DNA of 33,938 bases from Chthoniobacterales bacterium. Its GTDB lineage: Bacteria > Verrucomicrobiota > Verrucomicrobiia > Chthoniobacterales > UBA10450. Of this stretch, positions 7,808-18,169 are shown piece by piece (within the stretch, counting starts at the first letter, position 1; each line of letters starts with the position of its first letter). The notes under the pieces are model-generated. The model saw only the letters and a program-made list of their open reading frames with translations, did no database searches and was not told where the DNA came from. The position numbers and the translations under genes were made by a program. The stretch spans positions 1 through 33,938 of the forward strand of contig QHBM01000041.1 in NCBI GenBank assembly GCA_003244145.1, in the 5' to 3' direction.

Positions 7808-9076
7808 ATGGACAACTTACGTAACCTCACTGAGAATCGCCACTCCTCCATGGGCAAACGAGTTGTAGCCAGTTATTGCACGACGTTCCTCAAACCAGAG
7901 ATGTTGCACATCTACCGGCAGGTTCGGTCGCTCCACGAGTACGAAACCTTCGTCATGACGAAGGCGCTCCAGAACGGCGAGCTGTTCCCGTTCCGCGATA
8001 TCGAGATCATTCCCAAACCGCCGAGCAATCCGCTCCGACACTGCTGGCTCAAGTGGGTGAAACAAAAGCCGCCCATCGTTTATCGAGGCGAATACAAAAT
8101 GCTCTCGAACCTCCTGGAGCGGCGTGGCGCCGACCTGATGCATATTTATTTTGGACATACCGGCGTCCATTTGCTGCCGTTTATCGAGCGTTGGCACAAA
8201 CCGTGTGTCGTTTCCTTTCACGGCGCCGACGTCGCGCAGAAAAACGATATCCGCGATTACGGGCCGAAGCTGCGCAACTTGTTCGATGCGGTCCCGCTCG
8301 TGTTGGCGCGTTCCCGGTCGCTGGCCGAGCGGCTTTTGACGCTGGGCTGCCCCCCGGAGCGATTGCGCATCAATCGCACCGGCGTTCCGCTCCACGAATT
8401 TCCGTTCGTTCGCCGCGATGCGCCCTCGGAAGGCCGCTGGCGTTTCATGCAGGCCTGCCGGCTCATTCCCAAAAAAGGCGTAGCCACGTCCCTGTGCGCG
8501 TTTGCCATTTTCCAAAAGGAATTTCCCAACGCGCGGCTGGTCATTGCCGGCAAGGGTCCGTTGCAATCGCACTTGGAAGAGCTGGCCGAGGAGCTTGGCA
8601 TTTCCGCCAAGGTCCATTTCCGCGGTTTTCTTTCACAAGCCGAGCTCCTGGACCTTTACGCCAAGTCACATTTTTTCCTTCATCCGAGCGAAACTCCGCC
8701 CGATCAAAATCAGGAAGGGATTCCGAATTCCATCCTCGAAGCGATGTCGACTGGCCTGGCGGTTCTCGCGACTAAGCACGGCGGAATTCCCGAAGCGGTC
8801 GAGCACGGCCGCTCCGGTTTGCTCGTGGAGGAACGCGATTTCGAAGCGCTCGCCACCGCCATGAAAAACATAGTGCACTCACCTCTCGCGTTTCGCGAAA
8901 TGGGCGCGCTGGCCAGCGAATCGGTGGCGGCGAATTTCGAGCAGCGCGAGCAAATCCGGCAGCTCGAAGCGCACTACGATGAAGCGGTCGCCCTGGCCGC
9001 CGCGGAAGAGCGAGTTTCCCAGCAGGAAGTGCCTTTGGTCGAGGAGAGATTTCCCGAGCGGGTGCAGGTCAAGTAA
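7808..9076 (+). CDS. GT4-family glycosyltransferase (exopolysaccharide type, WcaL/AmsK-like)
   Basis: A 422-residue GT-B glycosyltransferase. HGADV follows the N-terminal domain. The C-terminal domain opens with MQACRLIPKKGV, followed by LVIAGKGP and the phrase SETPPDQNQEGIPNSILEAM, which contains the E-x7-E motif and is typical of the WcaL/AmsK/ExoL branch building extracellular polysaccharide or lipopolysaccharide. Donor and acceptor are unknown. The first ATG is 3 bases after obg, suggesting translational coupling; an internal ATG at 7850 (MGKRVVASY) fits the usual N-terminus of the family better. The last ~35 residues are Glu/Ala-rich and not part of the fold. Confidence 0.88.
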   Translation: MDNLRNLTENRHSSMGKRVVASYCTTFLKPEMLHIYRQVRSLHEYETFVMTKALQNGELFPFRDIEIIPKPPSNPLRHCWLKWVKQKPPIVYRGEYKMLSNLLERRGADLMHIYFGHTGVHLLPFIERWHKPCVVSFHGADVAQKNDIRDYGPKLRNLFDAVPLVLARSRSLAERLLTLGCPPERLRINRTGVPLHEFPFVRRDAPSEGRWRFMQACRLIPKKGVATSLCAFAIFQKEFPNARLVIAGKGPLQSHLEELAEELGISAKVHFRGFLSQAELLDLYAKSHFFLHPSETPPDQNQEGIPNSILEAMSTGLAVLATKHGGIPEAVEHGRSGLLVEERDFEALATAMKNIVHSPLAFREMGALASESVAANFEQREQIRQLEAHYDEAVALAAAEERVSQQEVPLVEERFPERVQVK

Positions 9077-9252
9077 CGTCGTCCCACATGTCGTTAGGGC
9101 GAGCGGACAAATTTCCCGAAAGTTTCTTGCCCTCGCCACAAAACACGCTTTGGTATGCGCGACGCAAGCGCCCCTTGTGTTGTGTGCATCGCTCCGCGGC
9201 GCCGCACCGACGGGAAAAAATCGGGCTGCTGCTTCTCCAAGAATAAATTTTC

Positions 9253-10164
9253 ATGGCCCGGCGTTTTTCCACCTTCATCCTCGTCGCGCTGGTTCTTTGC
9301 CTGTTTGGTAGCGTGACTACTTCTGCCTTCGCCGAGACGGCGGAGCACGCAGTGAAGGAAGAGCACGGGATCCCGCTCAAGCCGGATGTTTTGTTTCACG
9401 TCGGGCCACTCGCAGTGACCAACTCAATGGTGGTGACGTGGATCGTGGCGGCGGCAATTCTTGTCTGCGCGCAATTGGCCACGAGAAAAATCAAGCCGGT
9501 CCCGACTGGCCTTCAAAATTTCTGGGAGTGGCTGGTCGAGAGTCTCCACAATTTTCTCGAGAGCATTATCGGCCGCGATCTGGTGCGAAAGACGTTTTGG
9601 TTCTTCGCCACGATTTTCATTTTCATTTTGTTCGTGAACTGGTTCGGCCTCATTCCCGGAGTAGGTACCGTCGGCTGGGGACATCGTCTCGCGAACGGCA
9701 CGTTTCACGTCGATCGGCCGTTACTGCGCGGCGGCAACGCCGACCTGAACATGACGACGGCAATGGCAATGATCTTTTTCGTTTGCTGGACGATCTGGGC
9801 GATTCAAGCCAACGGCGTCGGCGGTTTTCTCATGCACATTTTTGGCCCGAAGGGCGATAGCAAAGGGATCATGAAGATTGCCATGGTCGGGATTTTCTTT
9901 GTCGTTGGACTACTCGAAATCGTATCGATCTTGTTCCGGCCCATTTCGCTGAGTTTCCGCCTTTACGGCAATGTTTACGCGGGCGAAACGATTCTCGAAT
10001 CAATGTCTACGATGGTGCCCGCACTTTCGTGGCTGATTCCGATTCCATTTTATTTCATGGAGCTGCTCGTCGGTCTGGTGCAGGCGATGGTCTTCATGCT
10101 TTTAACTGCGGTCTTTACCTTGTTGATCGCGCAACACGAGCCAGGACATGAGGCTCACCATTAA
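9253..10164 (+). CDS. atpB: ATP synthase Fo subunit a
   Basis: A 303-residue integral membrane subunit forming the proton half-channels against the c-ring. The essential Arg is R236 in LSFRLYGNVYAGE. Helices are evident at FFATIFIFILFVNWFGLIPG, MAMIFFVCWTIWA, IAMVGIFFVVGLLEIVSILF and near the C-terminus. The N-terminus (RRFSTFILVALVLCLFGSV, then TSAFAETA) looks like a cleavable signal peptide, giving a protein longer than the ~270-residue E. coli subunit. It is the first gene of the operon; no atpI precedes it. The 176 bases upstream hold no feature I can defend beyond presumed promoter DNA. Confidence 0.95.
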   Translation: MARRFSTFILVALVLCLFGSVTTSAFAETAEHAVKEEHGIPLKPDVLFHVGPLAVTNSMVVTWIVAAAILVCAQLATRKIKPVPTGLQNFWEWLVESLHNFLESIIGRDLVRKTFWFFATIFIFILFVNWFGLIPGVGTVGWGHRLANGTFHVDRPLLRGGNADLNMTTAMAMIFFVCWTIWAIQANGVGGFLMHIFGPKGDSKGIMKIAMVGIFFVVGLLEIVSILFRPISLSFRLYGNVYAGETILESMSTMVPALSWLIPIPFYFMELLVGLVQAMVFMLLTAVFTLLIAQHEPGHEAHH

Positions 10165-10233
10165 AAATTTGGCGGCTATGACCGTGGTTCCCGCGGAGGC
10201 TGCTGAGAAACACTAAACAAGAAAGACAAATAT

Positions 10234-10449
10234 ATGTTGTTACCAATACTCGCGGAACTCACTGGCAGCCTTCACGTAGGACTCGCGGCGCTCGGCGCGG
10301 CCATCGGCGTCGGTCTCATCGGCATGGGTGCTGCGTCCGCCGTCGGTCGCAATCCAGGCGCCGCTACTCCGATCCTCGTGCAGGCGATTCTCGCGATCGC
10401 ATTCGCGGAAGCGATTGTGTTCTACGCGCTCTACCTCGCGCCGAAATAA
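10234..10449 (+). CDS. atpE: ATP synthase Fo subunit c
   Basis: A 71-residue hairpin of two helices forming the rotor ring. Helix 1 carries the Gly/Ala packing motif GAAIGVGLIGMGAA, the loop is GRNPGA (R39-N40-P41), and helix 2 has the ion-binding E59 in AFAEAIVFYAL. The residues that mark Na+ specificity (Gln in helix 1, Ser/Thr directly after the Glu) are absent, so a proton-driven enzyme is inferred. The upstream A-rich AAGAAAG is the nearest thing to a ribosome binding site in the operon, in keeping with the high copy number needed for c. Confidence 0.95.
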   Translation: MLLPILAELTGSLHVGLAALGAAIGVGLIGMGAASAVGRNPGAATPILVQAILAIAFAEAIVFYALYLAPK

Positions 10450-10452
10450 TCG

Positions 10453-10992
10453 ATGATCGCGATGTTCTTCGCAGTTAGTGCGCTGGATTCAGCGAAGGAG
10501 ACACTCGAAACCTTCGGGTGGAATCCCTGGCTTTTCTTGTCGCAGGTTATCAGCTTCATGATCGTGGCGCTGTTGCTGCGGAAGTATGCCTACAAACCGA
10601 TTCTCGGCGTGCTCGAAGAGCGGCGTCAGCAGATCTCGGAAGCACAATCGAATGCGGAGAAGATCAAGCAGCAACTCGCAGAGGCGGAGCAGCGCTATCA
10701 GGAGATTCTCTCGAAGGCAAACGTGCAGGCGCAGAAGATGATTGACGACGCGCGGGAGAGCGCCGCGCACGTGGCCGAGCGCAAGCAACAGGAAGCGATC
10801 GTGGCCGCGGAACAAATCGTGACGAAAGCGCGCGAAGCGAGCGCGATCGAGCACGAAAAGACAATGGCCGAACTCAAACGCGAGCTCGGCCGGCTCGTGG
10901 TGAATACGACTGCGAAAGTCACCGGCAAAGTCCTGACTGCCGAAGATCAACGTCGTTTGCAGGACGAAGCGTCCCGGCAAATGGCCTCCTAA
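10453..10992 (+). CDS. atpF: ATP synthase Fo subunit b
   Basis: A 179-residue peripheral-stalk subunit. One N-terminal membrane helix (LFLSQVISFMIVALLLRKYAY) is followed by a long Glu/Gln/Ala-rich coiled coil from about residue 50 to the C-terminus (RQQISEAQSNAEKIKQQLAE onwards). It starts 3 bases after the atpE stop without a Shine-Dalgarno, indicating translational coupling. Only one b-type gene is present, so the stalk is presumably a homodimer. Confidence 0.93.
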   Translation: MIAMFFAVSALDSAKETLETFGWNPWLFLSQVISFMIVALLLRKYAYKPILGVLEERRQQISEAQSNAEKIKQQLAEAEQRYQEILSKANVQAQKMIDDARESAAHVAERKQQEAIVAAEQIVTKAREASAIEHEKTMAELKRELGRLVVNTTAKVTGKVLTAEDQRRLQDEASRQMAS

Positions 10993-11004
10993 AAATACAG
11001 CGCG

Positions 11005-11397
11005 ATGAAGATCAACAAAGAGACTCGGCAGCTTTCGAAGGAACTCCTGCGCGCGAGTTTCACGGACGGCCAGCTCGACAGCGGCCGGGTCGCGTCGCTG
11101 GTGAAATCGTTGATCGAAAAGAAGCCGCGCAATTACATCAAAGTGCTCGAGGCTTACAAACGCCTCCTGCGCCTCGAAGTGGAAAAGCGAAGCGCAACCA
11201 TCGAGACGGCGACAAATCTTTCGGCGGATGCGAGCGCGCAAATCGTGGCCAACCTCAAACGCAAATACGGCAGCGATCTCGCGGCCCGCTTTGTCGTGAA
11301 CGAAGAGCTGCTCGGCGGAATGCGCATTCGCGTTGGCAGCGACGTCTGGGACAGCACCGTGCGCAACCGCCTCCATCGCCTCCAGCAACAACTTTAA
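11005..11397 (+). CDS. atpH: ATP synthase F1 subunit delta (short form)
   Basis: A 130-residue OSCP/delta homologue placed between b and alpha as expected. The C-terminal half is clear: IETATNLSADA, then the typical ELLGGMRIRVGSDVWDSTVR and RLHRLQQQL. The usual length is ~175-180 residues; about 50 are missing, mainly from the N-terminal helical bundle that binds the top of F1. The ATG at 11005 follows atpF by 12 bases, so no longer N-terminus is available in frame without overlapping atpF. It is probably a lineage-specific short delta rather than a damaged gene. Confidence 0.88.
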   Translation: MKINKETRQLSKELLRASFTDGQLDSGRVASLVKSLIEKKPRNYIKVLEAYKRLLRLEVEKRSATIETATNLSADASAQIVANLKRKYGSDLAARFVVNEELLGGMRIRVGSDVWDSTVRNRLHRLQQQL

Positions 11398-11409
11398 CCA
11401 AACAATCCT

Positions 11410-12945
11410 ATGAGCAGTATCCTCGAAGAGATCGAAACGCAGATCGCCGGCCTCAAAACCACCACAAGCAAAAGCAACGTCGGCGTGGTCCGCGAAACCG
11501 GTGATGGGGTCGCGCGCATCGAGGGGCTCAGCGACGTCATGTTGAACGAGATGATCGAATTCTCGAGCGGCGTCTTTGGGCTCGCCCTCAATCTCGAGGA
11601 GACCGAAGTCGGCGCGATCCTGCTCGGCGACACGACCCAGGTCATGGAAGGCGACGAAGCCAAGACGACGGGCAAACTTTTGCAGGTGCCGGTGGGAAAA
11701 GCGTTGCTCGGCCGCGTAGTCAACACGCTCGGTCAGCCGCTCGATGGCAAAGGTCCGATCAAATCGGACGTGTCGTATCCGCTGGAAAAAATTGCGCCCG
11801 GCGTCATTAAGCGCAAAAGCGTCAGCCAACCGGTGCAGACCGGCATCATGGCGATCGATGCGATGATCCCGATTGGCCGCGGGCAGCGTGAGCTGATCAT
11901 CGGCGATCGCGCCACCGGAAAATCGACGATCGCGATCGACACGATCATCAGCCAGGCGCGCTTGAACAAGGCGGCCGAGGAAGGCCGGCTTAAGGACCAT
12001 CGTCCGCTCTATTGCATTTACGTTGCGATTGGTCAGAAGAATTCCAACGTCGCCCGCGCGCTCGCCATTCTGGAAAAGGAAGGCGCGATGCCATACACGA
12101 CGATCATCTCGGCGCCCGCCTCCGACACCGCGACAAACCAGTATCTCGCGCCATTCGCCGGCGCAGCGATGGGCGAGTGGTTCATGGATCACGGGATGGA
12201 CGCTCTTATTATATATGACGACTTGTCGAAGCATGCGGTGGCGTACCGCCAGGTTTCGCTGGTGCTCAAGCGCCCGTCCGGACGTGAAGCGTATCCGGGC
12301 GACGTTTTTTATCTTCACTCGCGGTTGCTCGAACGAAGCGCGCGCGTAACCGAAGAAGCGGGCGGCGGATCATTGACGGCGTTGCCGATCATCGAGACGC
12401 AGGCCGGCGACGTTTCGGCGTACATTCCGACGAACGTCATTTCGATTACCGACGGCCAGATTTATCTCGAGACCGATCTGTTTTATCAAGGCGTGCGCCC
12501 CGCGATCTCGGTCGGTCTCTCGGTCAGCCGCGTCGGTTCCGCCGCGCAGATCAAGGCGATCAAACAGGTGGCAGGCAAAATCAAACTGGACCTGGCGCAG
12601 TTCCGCGAGCTGGCGGCTTTCGCGCAGTTCGGTTCCGATCTGGATGCGGCGACCAAAGCGCGTCTCGATCGCGGTCAGCGCATTGTCGAGCTCTTCAAGC
12701 AAGTCCAATACAATCCGATTCCGGTTGAGGAACAGGTCGCAGTCCTGTGGGCAATGCAGAACGGCTATCTCGATTCCGTCCCCGTCGACAAGGTGAAGGA
12801 GTTCCAGCTCAAGCTGCAGGAGTATCTCAGCACGCGCAAAGAAAGCCTCCTTGCCGGCATCGTTTCCAAAGGGGCGCTCGACAAGGATCTAGAAGCGGAA
12901 CTCGCCGCCGCCCTGGACGAATTCAAAGCGACCAATCCCGTCTAG
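11410..12945 (+). CDS. atpA: ATP synthase F1 subunit alpha
   Basis: A 511-residue non-catalytic nucleotide-binding subunit of normal length. The P-loop GDRATGKST begins at residue 165, and the arginine finger R374 lies in [31 protein letters not shown] and [21 protein letters not shown] are family hallmarks. It starts 12 bases after atpH with no Shine-Dalgarno. It assembles with beta into the alpha3-beta3 hexamer. Confidence 0.97.
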   Translation: MSSILEEIETQIAGLKTTTSKSNVGVVRETGDGVARIEGLSDVMLNEMIEFSSGVFGLALNLEETEVGAILLGDTTQVMEGDEAKTTGKLLQVPVGKALLGRVVNTLGQPLDGKGPIKSDVSYPLEKIAPGVIKRKSVSQPVQTGIMAIDAMIPIGRGQRELIIGDRATGKSTIAIDTIISQARLNKAAEEGRLKDHRPLYCIYVAIGQKNSNVARALAILEKEGAMPYTTIISAPASDTATNQYLAPFAGAAMGEWFMDHGMDALIIYDDLSKHAVAYRQVSLVLKRPSGREAYPGDVFYLHSRLLERSARVTEEAGGGSLTALPIIETQAGDVSAYIPTNVISITDGQIYLETDLFYQGVRPAISVGLSVSRVGSAAQIKAIKQVAGKIKLDLAQFRELAAFAQFGSDLDAATKARLDRGQRIVELFKQVQYNPIPVEEQVAVLWAMQNGYLDSVPVDKVKEFQLKLQEYLSTRKESLLAGIVSKGALDKDLEAELAAALDEFKATNPV

Positions 12946-12982
12946 AGCCGCAGCTCTCAACTAAACACTCTCAACTTTTTCA

Positions 12983-15297
<2,315 letters not shown>

Positions 15298-15312
15298 GTT
15301 ACAAAGAAAATC

Positions 15313-15723
15313 ATGGCCGCGACCTTGAAACTTGAAATCGTGACGCCGGAAGCGACGGCCTATTCCGAGGACGTGGAGATGGTCACTTTGCCAGGCGCCG
15401 AGGGGGAACTCGGCGTTTATCCGAATCACGTTCCGCTGCTGACGACGTTGAATCCGGGGGAGCTGCGCGTGCTCAAAGGCGGCAAGGAAACTTTCCTGGC
15501 CATCGGAGAAGGCTTTGTCGAGATCACGGGTAGTTCCGTTTCGGTGCTCACCGACATGGCGCTCGAGCCTTCTGTCATCGACGAAAGCGCGGCCGAGGCA
15601 GCCGTGGCCCGCGCGCAAGCCGCGATGAAAGAAGATCACGGCTCCGAAGAGGTCGCGGCAATCCAGGCTTCGCTGCAAAAGGCACTGGCGCAATTGCACG
15701 TCAAGCGCCGTCGCCGCAGTTAA
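15313..15723 (+). CDS. atpC: ATP synthase F1 subunit epsilon
   Basis: The 136-residue product has the N-terminal beta-sandwich (LKLEIVTPEATAYSEDVEMV, LPGAEGELGVYPNHVPLLTT) and the C-terminal helical arm (EAAVARAQAAMKEDHGSEEV). It links gamma to the c-ring and can inhibit ATP hydrolysis. It is the last gene of the ATP synthase operon, with an A-rich AAAGAAAA stretch before its ATG. Confidence 0.95.
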   Translation: MAATLKLEIVTPEATAYSEDVEMVTLPGAEGELGVYPNHVPLLTTLNPGELRVLKGGKETFLAIGEGFVEITGSSVSVLTDMALEPSVIDESAAEAAVARAQAAMKEDHGSEEVAAIQASLQKALAQLHVKRRRRS

Positions 15724-15737
15724 GCGCAGCGGCGCTT
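15722..15737 (+). terminator. Weak hairpin after atpC
   Basis: Arms AAGCGC / GCGCTT flank AGCG directly after the atpC stop. The downstream bases are GTGT, not a T-run. It may be a weak transcription end, or lpxI may be read through from the ATP operon. Confidence 0.25.
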
Positions 15738-15771
15738 GTGTCCACTGGCGCTCCATCGTTAGTCTCGCTTC

Positions 15772-16581
15772 GTGGAAATTCCAGACGCGCTCGGGATCAT
15801 TGCCGGCAACGGAGTTTATCCGCGGCTTCTCGCTGATGCCGCGCGGCTTGCGGGAGTGAAACGCATTGTTGCCGCCGCGTTCACGGATGAAACCGACGAT
15901 CGTCTTGCCGCCAAAGTCGATGAGATCGCCTGGATGCGAGTCGGGCAATTGGGGAAACTGATCGCCTGTTTCCGGAGCGCTGGAGTCACCAATGCGATTA
16001 TGGCGGGACAGATCGCGCCCAAGAACCTCTTCGATTTGCGGCCGGACTGGAGAACACTTCTCTTGCTGGCGCGATTGAAGCGGCGCAACGCCGAATCCAT
16101 CTTCGCCGCGATCGGCGATGAGTTGGCGCGTTCGGACATCGCGCTGTTGCCGGCGACTTCCTTTCTCGAGCATTGCCTTGCGCCCGCGGGACTGATCGCC
16201 GGCCGGAAGCTGACTCGGCGCGAAGAGGACGACGTCACTTTTGGTTTAGAAGTCGCGAGAGAAATCAGTCGGCTCGATATTGGCCAAACCGTCATCGTGA
16301 AAAATGGGACCGTGCTGGCCGTAGAAGGTTTCGACGGCACCAATGAAACGATTAAGCGCGGCGGCGCGCTGGGGGGCAAGAACGCGATCATGGTCAAGGT
16401 CGCGAAGCCAAGCCAGGACATGCGCTTCGATGTGCCGGTCATCGGTGTCGGGACGGTGGGCATTGCCGCCGAAGTTCATATCCGGGTCATCGCTGTAGAA
16501 ACCGAACGAACCCTTCTGCTCGAAAAGGAAGCGCTAATCGAATTAGCGGACCGCTCGAATATCTCAATCGTGGCGCGTTGA
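15772..16581 (+). CDS. lpxI: LpxI, UDP-2,3-diacylglucosamine pyrophosphatase
   Basis: A 269-residue protein of the LpxI (DUF1009) family, which hydrolyses UDP-2,3-diacylglucosamine to lipid X and UMP in lipid A synthesis, replacing LpxH in many Gram-negatives. It has the typical LGIIAGNGVYPRLLADAA start, IMAGQIAPKNLFDLRPD in the middle, and GQTVIVKNGTVLAVEGFDGT and GVGTVGIAAE in the C-terminal domain. The start is GTG at 15772, 48 bases after atpC. The 3' end overlaps the convergent nucleoside hydrolase by 18 bases. Its presence implies an LPS-bearing outer membrane. Confidence 0.93.
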   Translation: MEIPDALGIIAGNGVYPRLLADAARLAGVKRIVAAAFTDETDDRLAAKVDEIAWMRVGQLGKLIACFRSAGVTNAIMAGQIAPKNLFDLRPDWRTLLLLARLKRRNAESIFAAIGDELARSDIALLPATSFLEHCLAPAGLIAGRKLTRREEDDVTFGLEVAREISRLDIGQTVIVKNGTVLAVEGFDGTNETIKRGGALGGKNAIMVKVAKPSQDMRFDVPVIGVGTVGIAAEVHIRVIAVETERTLLLEKEALIELADRSNISIVAR

Positions 16582-17508
16582 CCGCGCCATTAATCTCCGC
16601 ATAACGAGCACCTTCACTTCCGGCGCATAGCCCGGACAATACCGCACGGGCCGGGCACCGTTCGTTAGGCGCGACGTCACCATCAGATTGCCCGCCTGAT
16701 CCATTCTCGCATACCGCTTCTCGACCGAGAGCAAGTCCGGCCTCGTCACCGGCATCATCGCCAGCGCATCGAAGATTGGCCCGCCATTTGTTCCGACGTA
16801 ATGCGTCCAGAACCAGAGCCAGACTCTGCTCCGGCGTGAAAGATAATTTCCCGCAGGTCCGCTCCTTTCGAGTTCGCGAAAGTCCGATTCATTGAGCAAA
16901 AGCTTCGCGCCGGTCGCGATCGGGACCAGCGTCAGGGAAATATTCGACCGCAGCACCGCTTCGGTCGCCGCCGGATCCTTGAACACATTCGCGTCGTGAA
17001 TGTGAAAAGATTGATTCGGCCCGAAGACGAGGCTGGCGCCCTGCGTTTGGCCGCCGACGCAGATGACGCGCTCAATCTGTTGCGCCGCCTCCGGATGGAG
17101 GCGCAGGAGGGTAGCGAGATTTGTGAGCGGTCCCATCGCGACATACGTGATTGTTTCTTTCCCCAACACCGCCGCCAGCGCATCGCTTGCCGCGCTTCGC
17201 CGGCCAAGATCAGACGCCGATCCGGCGCCGGAGAAAACATGATCGACCGTCAGGCCTCCGCTCTGACCAAATTTTTGCACCAAATCGCGCGCGACCCGGG
17301 TGGTCTGGCCGAGCGATGCATTTCCGTAGGTCGTGCTCAGGCCGGCGATCCGAATCTCGGGCGAATGAAAGGCGAGAACGAGCGCGAAGGCATCGTCCAC
17401 TTCCCGAATGGGCGAGCCGATGGAAATGTCGGTATCGATCCAAACGGTCCGGGCGGAAGCGATATGAACCGCGCAAAAGGCCGCGACGAGAAGGGCGGCC
17501 TTGCGCAT
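16564..17508 (-). CDS. Secreted inosine-uridine-preferring nucleoside hydrolase family protein
   Basis: A 314-residue protein with a Sec signal peptide (RKAALLVAAFCAVHIASA) and the IUNH fold. The calcium-binding N-terminal motif is stretched: WIDTDISIGSPIREVDDAFAL instead of the compact DTDxGxDD. YVAMGPLTNLATLL and ICVGGQTQGA match the family core. Near the C-terminus the usual HDPLA is FDALA, so the His that assists leaving-group departure in classical IUNH enzymes is replaced by Phe. It probably cleaves ribonucleosides or a related N-glycoside in the periplasm; substrate is uncertain. It lies 16 bases after the TonB-C gene on the same strand. Confidence 0.85.
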   Translation of the reverse strand: MRKAALLVAAFCAVHIASARTVWIDTDISIGSPIREVDDAFALVLAFHSPEIRIAGLSTTYGNASLGQTTRVARDLVQKFGQSGGLTVDHVFSGAGSASDLGRRSAASDALAAVLGKETITYVAMGPLTNLATLLRLHPEAAQQIERVICVGGQTQGASLVFGPNQSFHIHDANVFKDPAATEAVLRSNISLTLVPIATGAKLLLNESDFRELERSGPAGNYLSRRSRVWLWFWTHYVGTNGGPIFDALAMMPVTRPDLLSVEKRYARMDQAGNLMVTSRLTNGARPVRYCPGYAPEVKVLVMRRLMARSTRHD

Positions 17509-17524
17509 TCCACCTGGGAATCTC

Positions 17525-17911
17525 TTACCGAAGCCGGTTCACCGCCCACGAAACCGGCACTCGCACTCGGACGAACACACCCGGCTTGAATCGCCAGGTC
17601 AGGAATGTTTTGCGCGCAGCTTGGTCGAGCACCGGACTGCCACTGCTCTTTACGATTGCGACGCCCGTGGTCTTGCCGGACTTGTCTATTTGAAGTTCAT
17701 AAACGCCGCTGCCCGTGAGTTTCAACCGCTGAGCCTCTTCGGGATACCCCGGTCCCGGCGACGAGATCGCATAGCGCATCAATTCCTCGTCGGCGAGCGC
17801 GGACGTATGACCATCGCTCCAAACCGCGGTTGTCTTTTCGGCGGCGAGCGCGGCGAACGGACAGAGCGTTACTGCGATCGCGACGATCAGGCAAAATCGC
17901 AGAGCGAACAT
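17525..17911 (-). CDS. Small secreted protein with TonB C-terminal domain
   Basis: A 128-residue protein with a signal peptide (MFALRFCLIVAIAVTLCPFA, then ALAAE) and one TonB_C domain: GYPEEAQRLKLTGSGVYELQ, then IDKSGKTTGVAIVKSSGSPV and FLTWRFKPG. It lacks the proline-rich span and membrane anchor of true TonB, so it is a stand-alone periplasmic TonB-like domain. ATG at 17911 is chosen because it starts the signal peptide directly; an upstream ATG at 17941 adds ten polar residues. It is cotranscribed with the nucleoside hydrolase; the functional link is unknown. Confidence 0.82.
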   Translation of the reverse strand: MFALRFCLIVAIAVTLCPFAALAAEKTTAVWSDGHTSALADEELMRYAISSPGPGYPEEAQRLKLTGSGVYELQIDKSGKTTGVAIVKSSGSPVLDQAARKTFLTWRFKPGVFVRVRVPVSWAVNRLR

Positions 17912-17979
17912 GCCTTCAATGGTATGTGCGCGCACGGTCATTGCAACTCGGAGGTGGCGACGTTTCCCGAAGTTACCCG

Positions 17980-18008
17980 TTGCAAATCGCGAGGTGGCAT
18001 CCGAAAAT
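17980..18008 (+). promoter_or_regulatory. Candidate promoter of tRNA-Ala
   Basis: TTGCAA (17980-17985), a 17-base spacer and GAAAAT (18003-18008) each match four of six consensus positions. The predicted start lies about six bases before the mature tRNA 5' end at 18021. The stretch 17941-17961 is an imperfect copy of 17980-18001. Confidence 0.4.
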
Positions 18009-18020
18009 CAAGATTCTTCC

Positions 18021-18093
18021 GGGGTCTTAGCTCAGTTGGTAGAGCACCGCAATGGCATTGCGGGGGTCAGGGGTTCGAATCCCCTAGGCTCCA
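18021..18093 (+). tRNA. tRNA-Ala (anticodon GGC)
   Basis: A 73-base cloverleaf folds completely by hand. The acceptor is GGGGTCT / AGGCTCC with the G3-U70 wobble pair that identifies alanine. The D arm is GCTC/GAGC. The anticodon stem CCGCA/TGCGG holds loop ATGGCAT with anticodon GGC. The T arm is AGGGG-TTCGAAT-CCCCT and the discriminator is A. CCA is not encoded. Its 3' end (18069-18097) recurs at 25556-25584. Confidence 0.97.
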
Positions 18094-18097
18094 GGCC
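18069..18097 (+). repeat. Left attachment-site-like direct repeat (inside tRNA-Ala 3' end)
   Basis: Bases 18081-18097 (CCCCTAGGCTCCAGGCC) recur exactly at 25568-25584. Including the T-arm 5' strand AGGGG and the loop, 25 of 29 positions match. The copy here completes an intact tRNA, as expected for the attL side of an element integrated at a tRNA 3' end. Confidence 0.75.
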
Positions 18098-18169
18098 CTA
18101 CGGGCGGCTAACCCTGAAAGCGGTAGCTCGAGTTCTCTTGCGACGGTGAAGTGGCCCTGAGCTGCTAAA

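Noticed and set aside
10489-12318. 609-codon open frame on the minus strand opposite atpF, atpH and atpA
   Set aside because: It is exactly antisense to three clearly conserved ATP synthase genes; its length is a by-product of high GC and codon bias. The translation is Arg/Asp/His-rich with no recognisable motif.
15722-15737. Strong intrinsic terminator after atpC
   Set aside because: The stem is only 6 bp and no T-run follows; kept only as a low-confidence entry.
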